Positions 23,105 through 34,559 of a stretch of 64,000 nt of DNA are shown here, piece after piece. Position numbers and translations under genes: made by a program. Location: contig JAILWY010000008.1 of assembly GCA_022113835.1 (NCBI GenBank), positions 8,994,501 to 9,058,500 on the forward strand. The letters are read 5' to 3'. The DNA is from Atopsyche davidsoni. Its lineage: Eukaryota; Arthropoda; Insecta; Trichoptera; Hydrobiosidae. Position 1 is the first letter of the stretch; the number at the start of each line of letters is the position of its first letter. Below the pieces are notes generated by a model. That model was not told the DNA's origin. It was given only the letters and a program-made list of their open reading frames with translations, and ran no database searches.

Positions 23105-23910
23105 CTCACCTCGGGCCGTGCTACACTGCGCTACTTTCGGGCGAACGGGCTTGATTGCTAAAATATTTACTATTGCTATTATAATAAGTCCGGGTGCAGG
23201 GTTGGGCAGGAAGGTATGGATGATCTGAACGGGGGGCCACGCGGTGGTCGTCGTGAAATTTTTGCAATGGCCACATCCAAGTTTAAGTTTTTTTGAAAAA
23301 TAAGTGTGCAACTGATATTTCAAATCATCCATACCTCCCTGCTTAACCCTGTACTTTTATCCTGGAGAATAAAATATATTTTTAATGTAATAAGTCTATT
23401 TTACATTTTTCAATATTACAAATAATATTTTTTTGAGTACTACCTTGGGCCGTGCTACACTGCGCTACTTTCAGGTGAACGAGCCTAATTGCTAAAATAT
23501 TTACTATTGCTATTATAATAAGTCCGGGTGCAGGGTTGGGCAGGGAGGTATGGATGATCTGAACGGGGTGCCGCGTGGTGGTCGTCGTGAAATTTTTGCA
23601 ATGGCAACATCCAAGTTACACATTGAAAATATAAAATTTAGGTTTAGTTGAAAAATTAGTGTGTAACTGTTATTTCAAATCATCCACACCTCCCTGCTTA
23701 ACCCTATACTTTTATCCTGGAGTATAAAATATATTTTTAATGTAATAAGTTTATTTTACATTTTTCAATATTACAAATAATTTTTTTTGGAGTACTACCT
23801 CGGGCTGTGCTACACTGCGCTACTTTCAGGTGAACGAGCCTAATTGCAAAAATATTTATTATTGCTATTATAATGAGCCTATGTACTTTTATCCTGGAGT
23901 ATAAAATATA
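23105..23910. repeat. Tandem array of three units (about 334, 355 and about 110 bp)
   Basis: Units start at about 23111, 23445 and 23800 with CGGGCCGTGCTACACTGCGC. The first two contain an inverted-repeat insert (23197-23351 and 23531-23705) with ends CAGGGTTGGGCAGG and CCTGCTTAACCCT. The third lacks it and jumps directly to TACTTTTATCCTGGAG. Confidence 0.75.
23197..23351. mobile_element. Small inverted-repeat (MITE-like) element
   Basis: The ends are inverted over about 33 bp (CAGGGTTGGGCAGGAAGGTA and, inverted, CAGGGTTAAGCAGGGAGGTA). A duplicate lies at 23531-23705. No target duplication was recognised. Confidence 0.55.
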
Positions 23911-24690
23911 TTGCTTCAGTTCAGTAGTACATTGAATTAAAATTTACTTTTGCAACCATATTTCAGAAATATTTCATTTAGTATTTTTCAAAAAGGTTTA
24001 TATAATAAGGTAGATCAAAATATCGGTTTTTGTAGATTTTATTAAGAATAAAACTGAGCTCTAATGAAACCATAATTCATGTCCCGAATCCTGAATTCTG
24101 AATCAATTAGGAATAAATAAGAAATCGTGTATTTTAAATTGATTACTGTGAAATACTTTTTTAATTTAATGATTATAAACCACCCGGAAAAGGCTACAAA
24201 AATCTACTATCACTGATTATTATTAAAAATTATATAAATTTTATATTTGGTACTTAATTTTGTTTGAATTCAATATGTGTAGCATAGCAAGTCCGTGCGA
24301 GCAAGCTCCTCCAAAATTATCACATAGCATCAATATGAATTCATATTTTATCAAATGGTGTGTCTCAACGAGCTCTATTTGTCTAGGCGAGCGATTAATA
24401 CGCTCTGAACAGTAAGAGGTTCTACTATCACTCTTATATGAAATGAAGATGTTTGCATTATATAAACTCAGTAAATTTACTCAGTTTACCCTATCGTTTT
24501 GTTTTAAATGCCTATTTTTGTTATAAGATATTTATTTAATTTATTGTTTATATGTTTCTTTAACACATTTTTGTATATAAATCAAAAACGAAAATATAGA
24601 AATAAATGTATGCAATCACCTAAGAAAGCCTCACAACATACGCGCAAGACCATGAGATAAGACATTCACCATGATACAACCTGTTACCAA
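23911..24690. other. Non-coding AT-rich DNA
   Basis: I see no gene or recognisable element. Confidence 0.3.
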
Positions 24691-25500
24691 CCCGATGAGA
24701 CAATAGATTATTTTATGTTTAAATTCAATCTAGATGTTATTTGTTATTGTTTAATGGAATGGCGCCCGCCAGACCGGCGCCACCTTTTATGTTAAAACTG
24801 GTGAATCCCCGTGTACAACGCGGCTTTGAAAGCTGATCGCCTGGGAATGATACCCATGGCAAAATAATGACCTAAACCGCCATTATAACTTCGAATTTTA
24901 ACGACTTACACATGCTAGTAAGCTGATATATTTAAACCAGAAAAATAGATCGAATATCTAGGCGTGTGAACAGGAAAACACATTCCTTTCTTTGTTCGTA
25001 AACTGTATAAAAGACCAATGAGAGCCCCCAAAGGGGCTAGTGTTCGAACAGTGTTCAAATTGTCTTCATGGGGTACCTATGCCCGGAGACAGCACTCCGG
25101 TAAAACGTAAACTGCGTTGTTATCGTTAGAGTCCGGCGAGGTTATGAAAAGTTCATATCTGTCGGAATGATCGTTGTGGGCCTTACACACCCCAATGAGT
25201 GGAAAAGCAACGCGCGTAGAAACCACGTCCGCGTGCGTGAAGATACGACCACGATTGGCGTATTCTGTGCTAACATCGCGTCAGGTGACGTAAATATCGT
25301 GGGAGGTTTACATACCTCAGTGAATATACCGCCGCGAGTTCGGAAGTATATTGTGACGGATTGTCACGCAGTTTTAAATTACCGACCCCTGTGTCGGCTC
25401 AAAAGTGAAGTAAAAATGTTAAATGTAACATGTCTGGAAATCATATATTATAACCAAGTTTGTAATAAAGTTTAAATAAAAGTTTACAAGAACGAACTCT
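24690..25500 (+). repeat. Possible solo LTR or short transcription unit
   Basis: There is a TATA box (TATAAAAG, 25006-25013), a short GC hairpin (GCCCCCAAAGGGGC) and initiator-like CAGTGTTC about 30-45 bp on. Two AATAAA signals follow at 25464 and 25475. The order promoter, start and poly(A) in about 500 bp, with higher GC than the flanks, fits a solitary long terminal repeat. I could not find matching TG...CA ends with a duplication, so the edges are guesses. Confidence 0.35.
25167..25475 (+). CDS. 102-codon ORF of unknown function
   Basis: It opens 150 bp after a TATA box and closes 10 bp or so into a poly(A) signal region. The product is not recognised. It has no signal peptide, membrane helix or known motif. 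Its richer GC and steady frame make it more plausible than neighbouring ORFs, but it may be a chance ORF in a long terminal repeat. Confidence 0.25.
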   Translation: MIVVGLTHPNEWKSNARRNHVRVREDTTTIGVFCANIASGDVNIVGGLHTSVNIPPRVRKYIVTDCHAVLNYRPLCRLKSEVKMLNVTCLEIIYYNQVCNKV

Positions 25501-25758
25501 TTGAATTACCTACAATACAGTCCACTGATAGCTTATGAACCTTGGCGAATTTGTAAGCTAAACATCGAAAGAAAAAGAACGTCTACCAGTGTCTTGAGAA
25601 CTATACCTGGTAGCGTCGTCAACACAACCATAGCTATAAGAACTATTGTAAATTAAATCTTGTTGAAGGACAAGGCATTTGATTCGTGAAGATCCATTAC
25701 TATAATGATAAAAGTAACTTTGTATTTTGTCTTCACATTGAGTTTATTTAAATTATTT

Positions 25759-25802
25759 GCATTACCAGTTTCGACCCGATACACTGGGTCATCATCAGAT
25801 GC
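25759..25802 (-). ncRNA. Hammerhead-like ribozyme motif (minus strand)
   Basis: Reading the minus strand: stem I GCAT, core CTGATGA, an extra T, stem II GACCC/GGGTC with loop AGTGTATC, GAAAC, a two-base loop TG, GTA (cleavage triplet type GUH), then ATGC closing stem I. Every conserved core base of a type I hammerhead with a minimal stem III is present. The extra T before stem II is non-standard and could weaken activity. Confidence 0.5.
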
Positions 25803-25823
25803 TTAACTAAAATGTTTAATTAA

Positions 25824-25867
25824 GCATCTGATGATGACCCAGTGTATCGGATCGAAACTAGTAATGC
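25824..25867 (+). ncRNA. Hammerhead-like ribozyme motif (plus strand)
   Basis: It has the same layout as its inverted partner: GCAT, CTGATGA, T, GACCC...GGATC (one mismatch in stem II), GAAAC, TA, GTA, ATGC. Core bases are intact. Confidence 0.45.
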
Positions 25868-25907
25868 AAATAATTTAAATAGACTCAATGTGAAGACAAA
25901 ATACAAA

Positions 25908-26165
25908 TATTTTTGAATAAAATACTTGAGTGATTTTCCACGTGTTCGTATTTATTTGTGACCGGTTTCGCCAACCTTTCACGTTGGCATTATCAAACAG
26001 AGTGAGATTTTATATAATAATAAGCAATTCGGTAAACAATTGTTAGAGGGAGAGGTTGTTAGAAAGAGAGAGAATGATTGTCAGGTGGTAAGGGCTAATG
26101 TGATTTTAATGTACCTGACAAGTTTTTATTCAAAAATATTAAAATGGAATTCAACCTAACTAAAT
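25908..26165 (-). mobile_element. Family D repeat with hammerhead-like motif, copy 2
   Basis: It is related in reverse orientation to 17680-17985. The motif at 25955-26001 (minus) reads TGT, TTGATAA, T, GCCAAC/GTTGGC stem, GAAAC, CG, GTC, ACA. The C3-G8 core pair of hammerheads appears swapped to T-A. It ends in ATATTAAAATGGAATTC. Confidence 0.5.
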
Positions 26166-26169
26166 AATA

Positions 26170-26540
26170 AATAAAGTTTTATTATTTATTTTTTTTGGTG
26201 TATCGTCGTTGTGGAGGTCTCGTAAAGGTTCGATGCGAGTCAATGCATTCCGCGGCGTGGATGTTTCTGTGAAGTAGGGTGTGTCTGTACCACCCCGGCG
26301 GGGCAGGGGCGCCCGTTCCTGTCGTTCCTGCTACACTCGGCTCCGTAAATCCGAGTGTTTGCAGTGGCGGCACGTTTAAGGTGCTGTCGAAATTGAAAAA
26401 TGTGATCCGCATTAGCGCCGAGCCCCCGGAGCCTCCTGAACCCCCGGAGCCTCCGCCAGCCGCGGCTTACACCCCGCTCGGTCGATACGCTACATTCGGG
26501 ATTGCGACATTTGTTATGTGATGACTGTTACGCGACTGTT
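26170..26540. other. GC-rich patch with Pro-Glu repeat ORF
   Basis: A short plus-strand ORF (26279-26521) has a PEPPEPPEPPP stretch made by a GGAGCC-type microsatellite. No domain is recognised and the opposite strand is also open, so I do not call a gene. Confidence 0.25.
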
Positions 26541-26654
26541 GTGCTATTTATTAGTTCATTCTATACGGTTTGAGAAACACGTGTATTCCTGCTGGCTAGC
26601 CGAATCGGAGAAGACTCGAAATTGAATGCGCTAGCTTGACATACTGGAATGATC

Positions 26655-27394
26655 TTGGAGTACCTTGTCGAGTATCAGATCTAAACGCCAGAGCTTTGTA
26701 AGGAAAAGATTATATACAAACACTGGCTAAGCATGAGTATATGCTCAGTAAACTGGACGCCAAACTCCTCTGAGGAGAGACACTTGATGAAGAATCAATA
26801 TATGTATGTGTGTTTGTGTGTATACGTGTGTTTTTTAATCGTTGTTTGGAGTACCTTGTCGAGTATCAGATCTAAACGCCAGAGCTTTGTAAGGAAAAGA
26901 TTATATACAAACACTGGCTAAGCATGAGTATATGCTCAGTAAACTGGACGCAAAACTCCTCTGAGGAGAGACACTTGATGAAGAATTAATATATGTATGT
27001 GTGTTTGTGTGTATACGTGTGTTTTTTAATCGTTGTTTGGAGTACCTTGTCGAGTATCAGATCTAAACGCCAGAGCTTTGTAAGGAAAAGATTATATACG
27101 AACACTGGCTAAGCATGAGTGTATGCTCAGTAAACTGGACGCAAAACTCTTCTGAGGAGAGACACTTGATGAAGAATTAATATATGCATGTGTGTTTGTG
27201 TGTATACGTGTGTTTTTTAATCGTTGTTTGGAGTACCTTGTCGAGTATCAGATCTAAACGCCAGAGCTTTGTAAGGAAAAGATTATATACGAACACTGGC
27301 TAAGCATGAGTATATGCTCAGTAAACTAGGAGAGACACTCGATGAAGAATTAATATATGCATGTGTGTTTGTGTGTATACGTGTGTTTTTTAAT
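26655..27394 (+). repeat. 191-bp tandem array (about 3.9 units)
   Basis: Units begin at 26655, 26846, 27037 and 27228 with TTGGAGTACCTTGTCGAGTA, an exact spacing of 191 bp. Each is a shortened copy of interspersed family A followed by a TGTGTTTGTGTGTATACGTG stretch. The last unit has lost about 18 bp in the middle. Confidence 0.9.
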
Positions 27395-27399
27395 CCCTG

Positions 27400-30085
27400 A
27401 AACTTTGATCGTTTGCGGGTAGAAGGTTACAGATAAGAACTACCTCGGAACTAAAAATGGGACAAGATAGAACGTATCCAGCTGCAAATCTAGAACCTTC
27501 GACAGATTACGGCCCCGGCAGCGGGAAGGCGAGCCTCATCAGAGCGCATCATCAATATTCATGGAGGGAGGAAGTCAGCCAAATTGCTTCAGCAAGAGCG
27601 GCGCCAGATCTTGCAGACGATCGGCCCTCCCTCGGCCTATATTAGGAGACTTTCACGGGAAACGATTATTATACGGGCCGTTAGGTAAATACTCCAGGGG
27701 CAACCCTTTACCCGCCGAGGCTTTTATTTGTGGAAATTACAAGCGCAAAACAAAAACAAAGTAATTAAATTACACAAAGTTATTTTGATAGTTTTACGCG
27801 GGTCTTTCGAGTCCGCGCCGGAACGAAGGTAAAACGCAAATGATAAATGAAAACACGTGCTCTTTGTTGCCGACTGGTGTCCAAAATACGTGATTTTATA
27901 TTTTTAATTTAAATATTTTGTACGTTTGAACGTAGCAGTTACAAATCAACGTAAAAAGCTATGCCTAGGCAAGTATTACGTAGAAGACACATTTTCCTAC
28001 CAAGGGGTTGGTTTACCGAGGATTTTTGGAAAATTTATTAAAAATATACAGTAAACAAAAACTTTTTATTAAAATGTATTTTGCATATAAAATTAACCAA
28101 AACTGCATTTATGTAATCTCTCAAGATTCAATAAAATTGGTCTGTGAAGGGTTAAAACGAAAACCATTGAAATTCAAACGCCACTTCACAAAAATGAGAG
28201 TAATTTTCAAAATATGTGTTTTTTTTACAGTAGTTTAAAATAACTGTTTGCATAGATTTATTATTGATTGCTGGTGTATACAGTTTGTTAAATAATTTAT
28301 AATAAAAAATAGCGCATACTGATTTTGGATTTGCCGTAAAAAAATATTTATCGAAATATTAATCGTACATTATTTATACTGTCAAGGTTAAGTTTTATGC
28401 CGAAGAGTAAAAAATACATAGTAAAGAATATTAATGTATGTTTTTTATTGTTAAAATGAATATAGTTGGATGTGTTGCGATACGTGTAGGCAGCTTTAGG
28501 AGAGTAGCAATAACAGGCTGCGACAGACAGGAGCCCTGAAAGCTGATGGATTAAGAGACGTGGTACAAGTGTAGCAAGACATTTTGCAATTTAATTGTTA
28601 ATTATTATAATAAGCATTAATTCCCATGTTTTAAGAATAAACACAAAAATATTAATGTGCTTAAAAGCTGGATATGTTAGGATTATGTTCAATTATATTC
28701 TGATATGAAATATTTTTTCGCGAAGATTTCCCTTAAACTTCTGGCGAGGGAAGCAGTTCAAGAGATTTCTGGTGGTTTAAGATTTGCGCAAGTATGAGAA
28801 GAACTGACTCGACAGCAGGAATTCGTTAATTAAGACTTGAATCGGGGGGATGCTGATACAGGCGGGGATGTTTCAATCCAGAGGGTAGACGAGCGCCGAT
28901 TTCAGCTTCAGGGAGCAATGGAGATATTTGTTTTCTTATGAGTTTTGCTTAAAATTCAATCGGTTTAGTAATATTGATCGGGGCAACATTTTAATTTTGT
29001 GATTTGTTTTAACTGAGCAAATATTTTTCAAGAAGTTTGACTAATTTTTACTTAAAAACAAATACGAAAAAATATAACTTACAATCAAGCTCAAAGATAA
29101 TGAATAGAAAAAACTAATACTTTGGTGTAGTTCAGCTTCAGTTAATGCTTGCTCGCCTAACTACTTTCAATTTTGAAGCCTTCGGGCGTTTCTTACTGGT
29201 AGAAAAACATATTAATAAAAAAACATCCTTTTCATCGATGGGTAAAAATTTATTTAATAAAGAAGAGCAAATAACGAAAAGTGGTTTGAAAAACAATCAA
29301 ACGGAGGCAGCTTTCCGAGTACAAACAATCGCTTAAGTCTCGAGTCTTTCTCTCGGATAATCAATCAAATGTCAGCCTTAAAACCAAGGGACTGTTAGTA
29401 AGTTGGGTACAAAATAGAATGCCAGGGGCGGCGGACCTGCCCAACGAGGGGGTGGATTATACACTCAAAGAAACAGCCGGCCTCTAGGGGTGCTTTTTCA
29501 GTTTTATTTTTTTGTCTTATCTTCATAAGCTTAAATTCCCAAAAAATTACTAAAAAGAAGCTTGGTTGCTGCTGCCATATTATTTAAATATTTTTTAAGT
29601 ATACTGATATTATTTTTAGTAAATAAATAAAGGTTGTCGTCTTGGGAGCCGTTGTCACATTTTAGACAACGTCGTCGTGGACAGTCGACTTATCAATCAA
29701 GCTAAAGAGCAATTTTCGCAAAACATTTTCAAGTTTTTATTAAAAAAATATTATTTGATTTATAATATAAAATAAAGGGTTATTAAAAATTGTATAAAAT
29801 CGTTCAAGTATGAATTTAGTTAATTGCGAAATTTTTTTTTTGATCAAAAACGCTTTCACTGTGGCTCGTTTAATTTTTTGATTTGCGTAATTATTATTCA
29901 AATAAATTATTAAAAAAATATCTTTGTAATATAGATATTTCAATATAGCAATTTTTTTGTATATTTTGAAAAACAGGTGTTTTAGTTTAGGTTTTATTGC
30001 AAGTGGTGAGTTATGTAAGATATTAGAAATTCGAGGCAAACAACAGAAGACAGTCGAGCCTTCGTCAGGCCTCGCGGGGCTCGGA
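27400..30085. other. Non-coding DNA
   Basis: It is moderately GC-rich at 27440-27720 with overlapping short ORFs of no recognised type, then AT-rich. No gene is supported. Confidence 0.3.
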
Positions 30086-30087
30086 AG

Positions 30088-30185
30088 GCTCGGGGGGTCC
30101 AGGGGGTCTCGGGGGTCTCGGGGGTCTCGGGGGTCTCGGGGGTCTCGGGGGTCTCAGGGGTCTCGGGGGGCTCAGGGTCTCGGGG
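30088..30185. repeat. 9-bp minisatellite (GGGGGTCTC)
   Basis: Seven or more near-perfect copies of a 9-bp unit sit in a G-rich strand. The Ser-Arg-Gly ORF across it is a by-product of the repeat. Confidence 0.85.
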
Positions 30186-30546
30186 TAAACTTTCAAAATG
30201 AATAGATCGAGTGGGCCGGAGGGTGCAGGTGCCGCCAACCCACCCTCGGGGATCGATCTACCCCAGAGTCCGCGGAACGATCTAGGTTGATTGGAATTTT
30301 ATGAAGTTTGATACCGGCTCGAGAGCGGAGAGGCAGCAATATTCTCTTTGTGCTTTGGAGATACGGACTTCACTGGAATAACAAAAAAAAAAAGAGATGA
30401 ATATGTTTTTATTTATCTTTCCCAGCCGGGGTTCATCGAGGGGTGTTTTTGTTTTGTCTCGGAGAACGATTTGGATAAAAAGAAAATATAATTATATATG
30501 GACAGCACACATGTAAGATTATGAAACGAACGTAGCATTTATATTT

Positions 30547-30835
30547 GTGTATGGCTGCAATTCTTTACCCTGAGCGTGTGCAAAGGATCAGTTATAGAAT
30601 AGTGGACTTGGAATGATGAATGTGCTTTGGAAGTACCTTGTCGAAATAGTGGGCTTCTGCTAGTATCAGATCAGATCAAAGCCCCAAAGTTTTGTAAAGA
30701 AAGGAATATATAATAATGCTTTTGGGCAGCAGCAATACGCATACTTTTTCTTCCTATATAAAGTTATGGTGTAAAAAGACTCAGAGACTATATTTTTCTC
30801 CCTAAGAAAACCATGAACGGCACATGAACATGAAA
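30547..30835 (+). repeat. Interspersed repeat family A copy
   Basis: It contains ATGGCTGCAATTCTTTACCC, the GTATCAGATC core and TAATGCTTTTGGGCAGCAGC. It is somewhat decayed. Confidence 0.6.
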
Positions 30836-30839
30836 TTTT

Positions 30840-32140
30840 TGCTTTATTTTTTGAATTTTAATAATTGAAAAGACAGATGAGAGGCTCTATATATATTTAT
30901 TATATATTATTTCCGAAATGTTGGAAAAATCAAAACCAACGTAAGATATACATGAGATATTCAAAACCGAGCTATGAGATCTTTCCGTCCGAAGGAACTC
31001 AATTATCGGCAGCAAGTTAGTGCGCCGCAAGCGTGGAGTGTGTATCTGTACCGCGGGTGAAAGATGAAAGCTCTCCGGGACAGAAACCGCGATAAGGGAC
31101 GATATGAGACTCTGGCTGGAGACAGGATGCCGGATCCGCGTTGTTCAATAAACTAATTCCGAGTCTCACGTAACAGGAGACTTAACAAGGTGTTGTATTT
31201 TATATTAAATTATAAAAAATATTTTTAGATAAGCATACATCCAAAAAGAAAAATTCTGCGTATTTTTCTTGTCGTTTCACGTGTAAATCAATTTATAAAA
31301 AATATTTGTATAGAAGGCCCAAAAAATCAAATTCAGTGGATTCATTGCCATTTGGCTAATATGATTTTTTTATATATGACTAGACACAATTGCTGCAATT
31401 ATAAATACAGATTATTTAAAATAAATATATGAAATTATTTTTAAGTATATAAACGTTAGATACGCATTTTTATACAACGATTAAAATTAAAATTAAAAAA
31501 AGCACTTAAGTGCTAGGCCAGCCATAAGAAATGGTAGCAAATTCAATTCGTGTATAAATTATCAAAGAATTTTTTTGTAAAAATTTTACACTAATATTAT
31601 ACATATTTCAAGAAAATCCGGTTGTCAGTTGTGTCGCAGCGTGTGTAGCCGGCTTTATTAGTACTTCATTAAAAAAAAAAAAAAAAGATTATTTGTATAA
31701 GCAAGCAATTTTAAGTGACTGCCCTCGTGAGTAAGAAAAAAAAATACTACCTTCAGAGACGTTTACTTCGCATCTGTTTTTCTTCGCAAATTCGGGAGAT
31801 TAAATTTCCTACGCAAAATAAAAGCTCACAACTCGGCAGCACAAATTCTTTACAAGTATTAAATTTTGAAAATATCTTTTCGCAGCGTCAAAACGAAATT
31901 CGCAGTAATTATATTTAGTGAGCTTTTGCCTCTCCCGACTCCGGGGAGTGTTGCGTGGAAATTTTACACCCGAGTGTGTCGCATTATGAATAAATTGAAT
32001 TTAAAAGGCGGGGATTGAATACCACACATTTTGCATAAAATATACTACAATACCCGCGATATAATAATATTTTTAAAATGCCTCTCCTGCTGGTCCCACT
32101 GAACATATTTTTATTTTTTTGGTATTAATTCGGCTGTACT
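30840..32140. other. Non-coding AT-rich DNA
   Basis: I see no gene. There is a poly-A run at 31672-31686. Confidence 0.3.
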
Positions 32141-32145
32141 ACTTC

Positions 32146-32400
32146 GGAGGGATGTGCTCTGGAAGTTACTGTCGAGGTGGTATTTTTTTTTGTAGCCTGC
32201 TGCAGAAGGAGTATCAGATCTAAACGCCAGTAAGCAAAGGATTATATAATAATGCTATTGGACAGCACTTTTTTTTCCAATAAAAAAATATGGTGTAGAA
32301 GACTCACTACACTATTTTCTCCTTAGAAAAACCATTCAGCATAAATTTATGTTTATTGAGATTGTCGCCAACCTCCTCTGAGAAGAAGAAGAAGAATATA
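32146..32400 (+). repeat. Interspersed repeat family A copy
   Basis: It contains GGGATGTGCTCTGGAAGTTA, AGGAGTATCAGATCTAAACG and a terminal GCCAACCTCCTCTGAGAAGA, ending in an AAG microsatellite. Confidence 0.65.
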
Positions 32401-34365
32401 AGCATTTAATAAAGAAAATATTTTTAATACCCTGTTTTAGCTAGAGTACATGCAGGTAGGGTGAATGGGGGTGAAGGGGTGCAGGTGCGGGGAAGGCAGC
32501 AGGTAAGTGAATTAAAATTTCCTCTTGAGAATTATTCAATGGAAAATAGAAACTAGGTTAATGCCATTCCGCGTTCAACTTAATTGCAGGCTTTTATTAG
32601 TTTATGGATACTTATAAATTAAATAATTAGTGCAACATGAATGAATATTATGCTGTGCACTTTAATATAATTATTTAAATTTTGATCAAAGTCATATTTT
32701 GTTTATTTTTTTTTGTTTGAAACTACTTGCTGAGTGAAAATCAGCAATACGATCATCTGAAATGGTGATGCCGCCGGACTGAATCCTGAGTAGCTTGAAT
32801 GGCTTTATAAGCAAAAAAAAAATGCTGAAAGTGATAATGTTGTTGCGAATGACCTACATTTTCATTGCCACAGTCGGAGAGCCATAAAATACATAAAAGC
32901 AGGAAGAATATCGATCATCGGGCGAGCCGGAGTGGCAGATCGCAGGCCGCGCCATACATAATGTATAGTCGGGGGGCCAAAAACTGGGCTGACTAATTGG
33001 ATCAGGTTTTTGCGCCGGGGGAGGAGCCTGGGGGAAGGGAGGAGGCAGGGTTCAAATCCGGGGGAGGCTCGAGAGCCACCCCCCAGAGATAGAAACAATT
33101 TAATATCTGAACGTTTAATTTAACTCCACCCCGACTCTCGGGGTTTTGTATAATATTTTGTTTTTGGCATAATTTGTAAAAATGTAAAGCAGCTCAAGCA
33201 CTACTTTATGTACTCGCGACAGAAGGAAAATAAATCTCAAAGACCTGCATACTAGAACTGAAAGGGATCGTGACAGGATCCAATAGTGCCTCCTCCTGAT
33301 GAGGTTGGGCACCTGAAAATGTATAACGGATTCGCACTCGGAAACCACGAGGGATGAAAGCATTTGTACATGTTATATAGGGATATAACGCTAAATAACA
33401 TTGAAAATAATTTAACTGAAGGGTAGAATTAAATTAAAGCGAATACGCATTTGGCCTTGTATGTTAGCATTGTTATTGCTCACGAATAATTGATGATTCA
33501 CGCGTCTGCGTGTCATTTTACTATCCGCTTACTGTCTTTTAACATAAACCATATTCTAGCTTCCTTAAAGTTATGTCAATGTCTAAATTGAAAGCCTTAA
33601 TTTTCCACAAGTGTTGGCTGTCTTATTGATTGAATTTCATTAATTTTTTCGTTGTTGTATATTTGTTCATTGTAATTGCCAGATCGTCAAAAATATATTT
33701 ATGAAAAATTGGGTAACGCTGTAAGTCTAGTCTGGAGTATTTGAGTGTCGTCATTTTGTAGTTTTGTATATGAGTCAGGGGGTGGAGAATAAAATACGAA
33801 GGCTAGTGGGGTGCTGAGGGCGAGATAAAGTCACGCTGAGTTCAGACTGAGCACCTTTTGTGTAACTTAAAAATTATCAAATATTTTTATTTATTAATTA
33901 AAATCCGAGAGGTCAAAAATATGCACATGAAAAAATTATTTATAAATTGAACACTTTTCGAATAATTTTTTATCACCGATTGTGATTATTTTTGTGAGCT
34001 CCAATCCTTCAGATTGATAACGTCAAATGTCTCGGATGATGATCGACCGAGGAGACGTCTTCGCGTCGCCGTACGTCTCGAGAGCGCCTCGGCGGCGACA
34101 GGCCGTGGGCGATACGTTTTTAGATGCTTTCATACACAATATTTGCGCTGGCTTTCAAGCACTTGAAAAAATTGCAGGATATTGTGCCCAACGCCCGGCC
34201 GGATAGAGGTCAGATAATGCTGGTGAATATGACATTATGGGTCTGATCGATTTTGCCCCCCCCCCCTCCCCCCCCGAGTGGTAGAGCTCGCTACAAAAGA
34301 AAATACCTCGAATAAAAATATTAAAAAATAACTTAACAATTCGTTGCGACCATTTCACTGAGCAA
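32400..34365. other. Non-coding DNA
   Basis: There are GC-rich patches at 32920-33080 and 34030-34110 and a C-run at 34257-34276. No gene is supported. Confidence 0.3.
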
Positions 34366-34369
34366 AATA

Positions 34370-34440
34370 GTAGTGGGCTCCTGATATTATTTCTGTAGCT
34401 TGCTGCAGAAGAATTATCAGATATTGCAAGGAAAAGATTC
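34370..34440 (+). repeat. Interspersed repeat family A fragment
   Basis: It matches only the middle of the family (GCTTGCTGCAGAAG...ATCAGAT...GCAAGGAAAAGATT). Confidence 0.5.
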
Positions 34441-34559
34441 TGTTGATTAATGTACCAAAAACTTTTTAATATTTTTTTGATATTTATCTAATAAATCTGC
34501 GATAAAGATTAAACAACATTAATTTTGCTATTACAAGTAAAGTTACGTTCTGGCACAAC

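Larger units (their letters stand above)
25719..25907. repeat. Large inverted repeat carrying two hammerhead-like motifs
   Basis: Two arms of about 90 bp, nearly identical, face each other around ACTAAAATGTTT. Each arm carries the same ribozyme-like motif in opposite orientation (25759-25802 minus, 25824-25867 plus). The outer ends (TTTGTATTTTGTCTTCACAT) match inverted. Confidence 0.8.

Noticed and set aside
22790..23332. 180-codon minus-strand ORF
   Set aside because: It runs into the tandem array and its inverted-repeat insert. No domain or splice logic is visible.
24760..24785. TGGCGCCCGCC resembling a retroviral primer-binding site
   Set aside because: It lies upstream of the TATA box instead of downstream of an LTR, so the order is wrong.
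26279..26521. 80-codon ORF with Pro-Glu repeats
   Set aside because: The reverse strand is also open and the repeat is a GGAGCC microsatellite, so there is no coding support.
29957..30205. ORF with repeated Ser-Arg-Gly
   Set aside because: A by-product of the 9-bp minisatellite.
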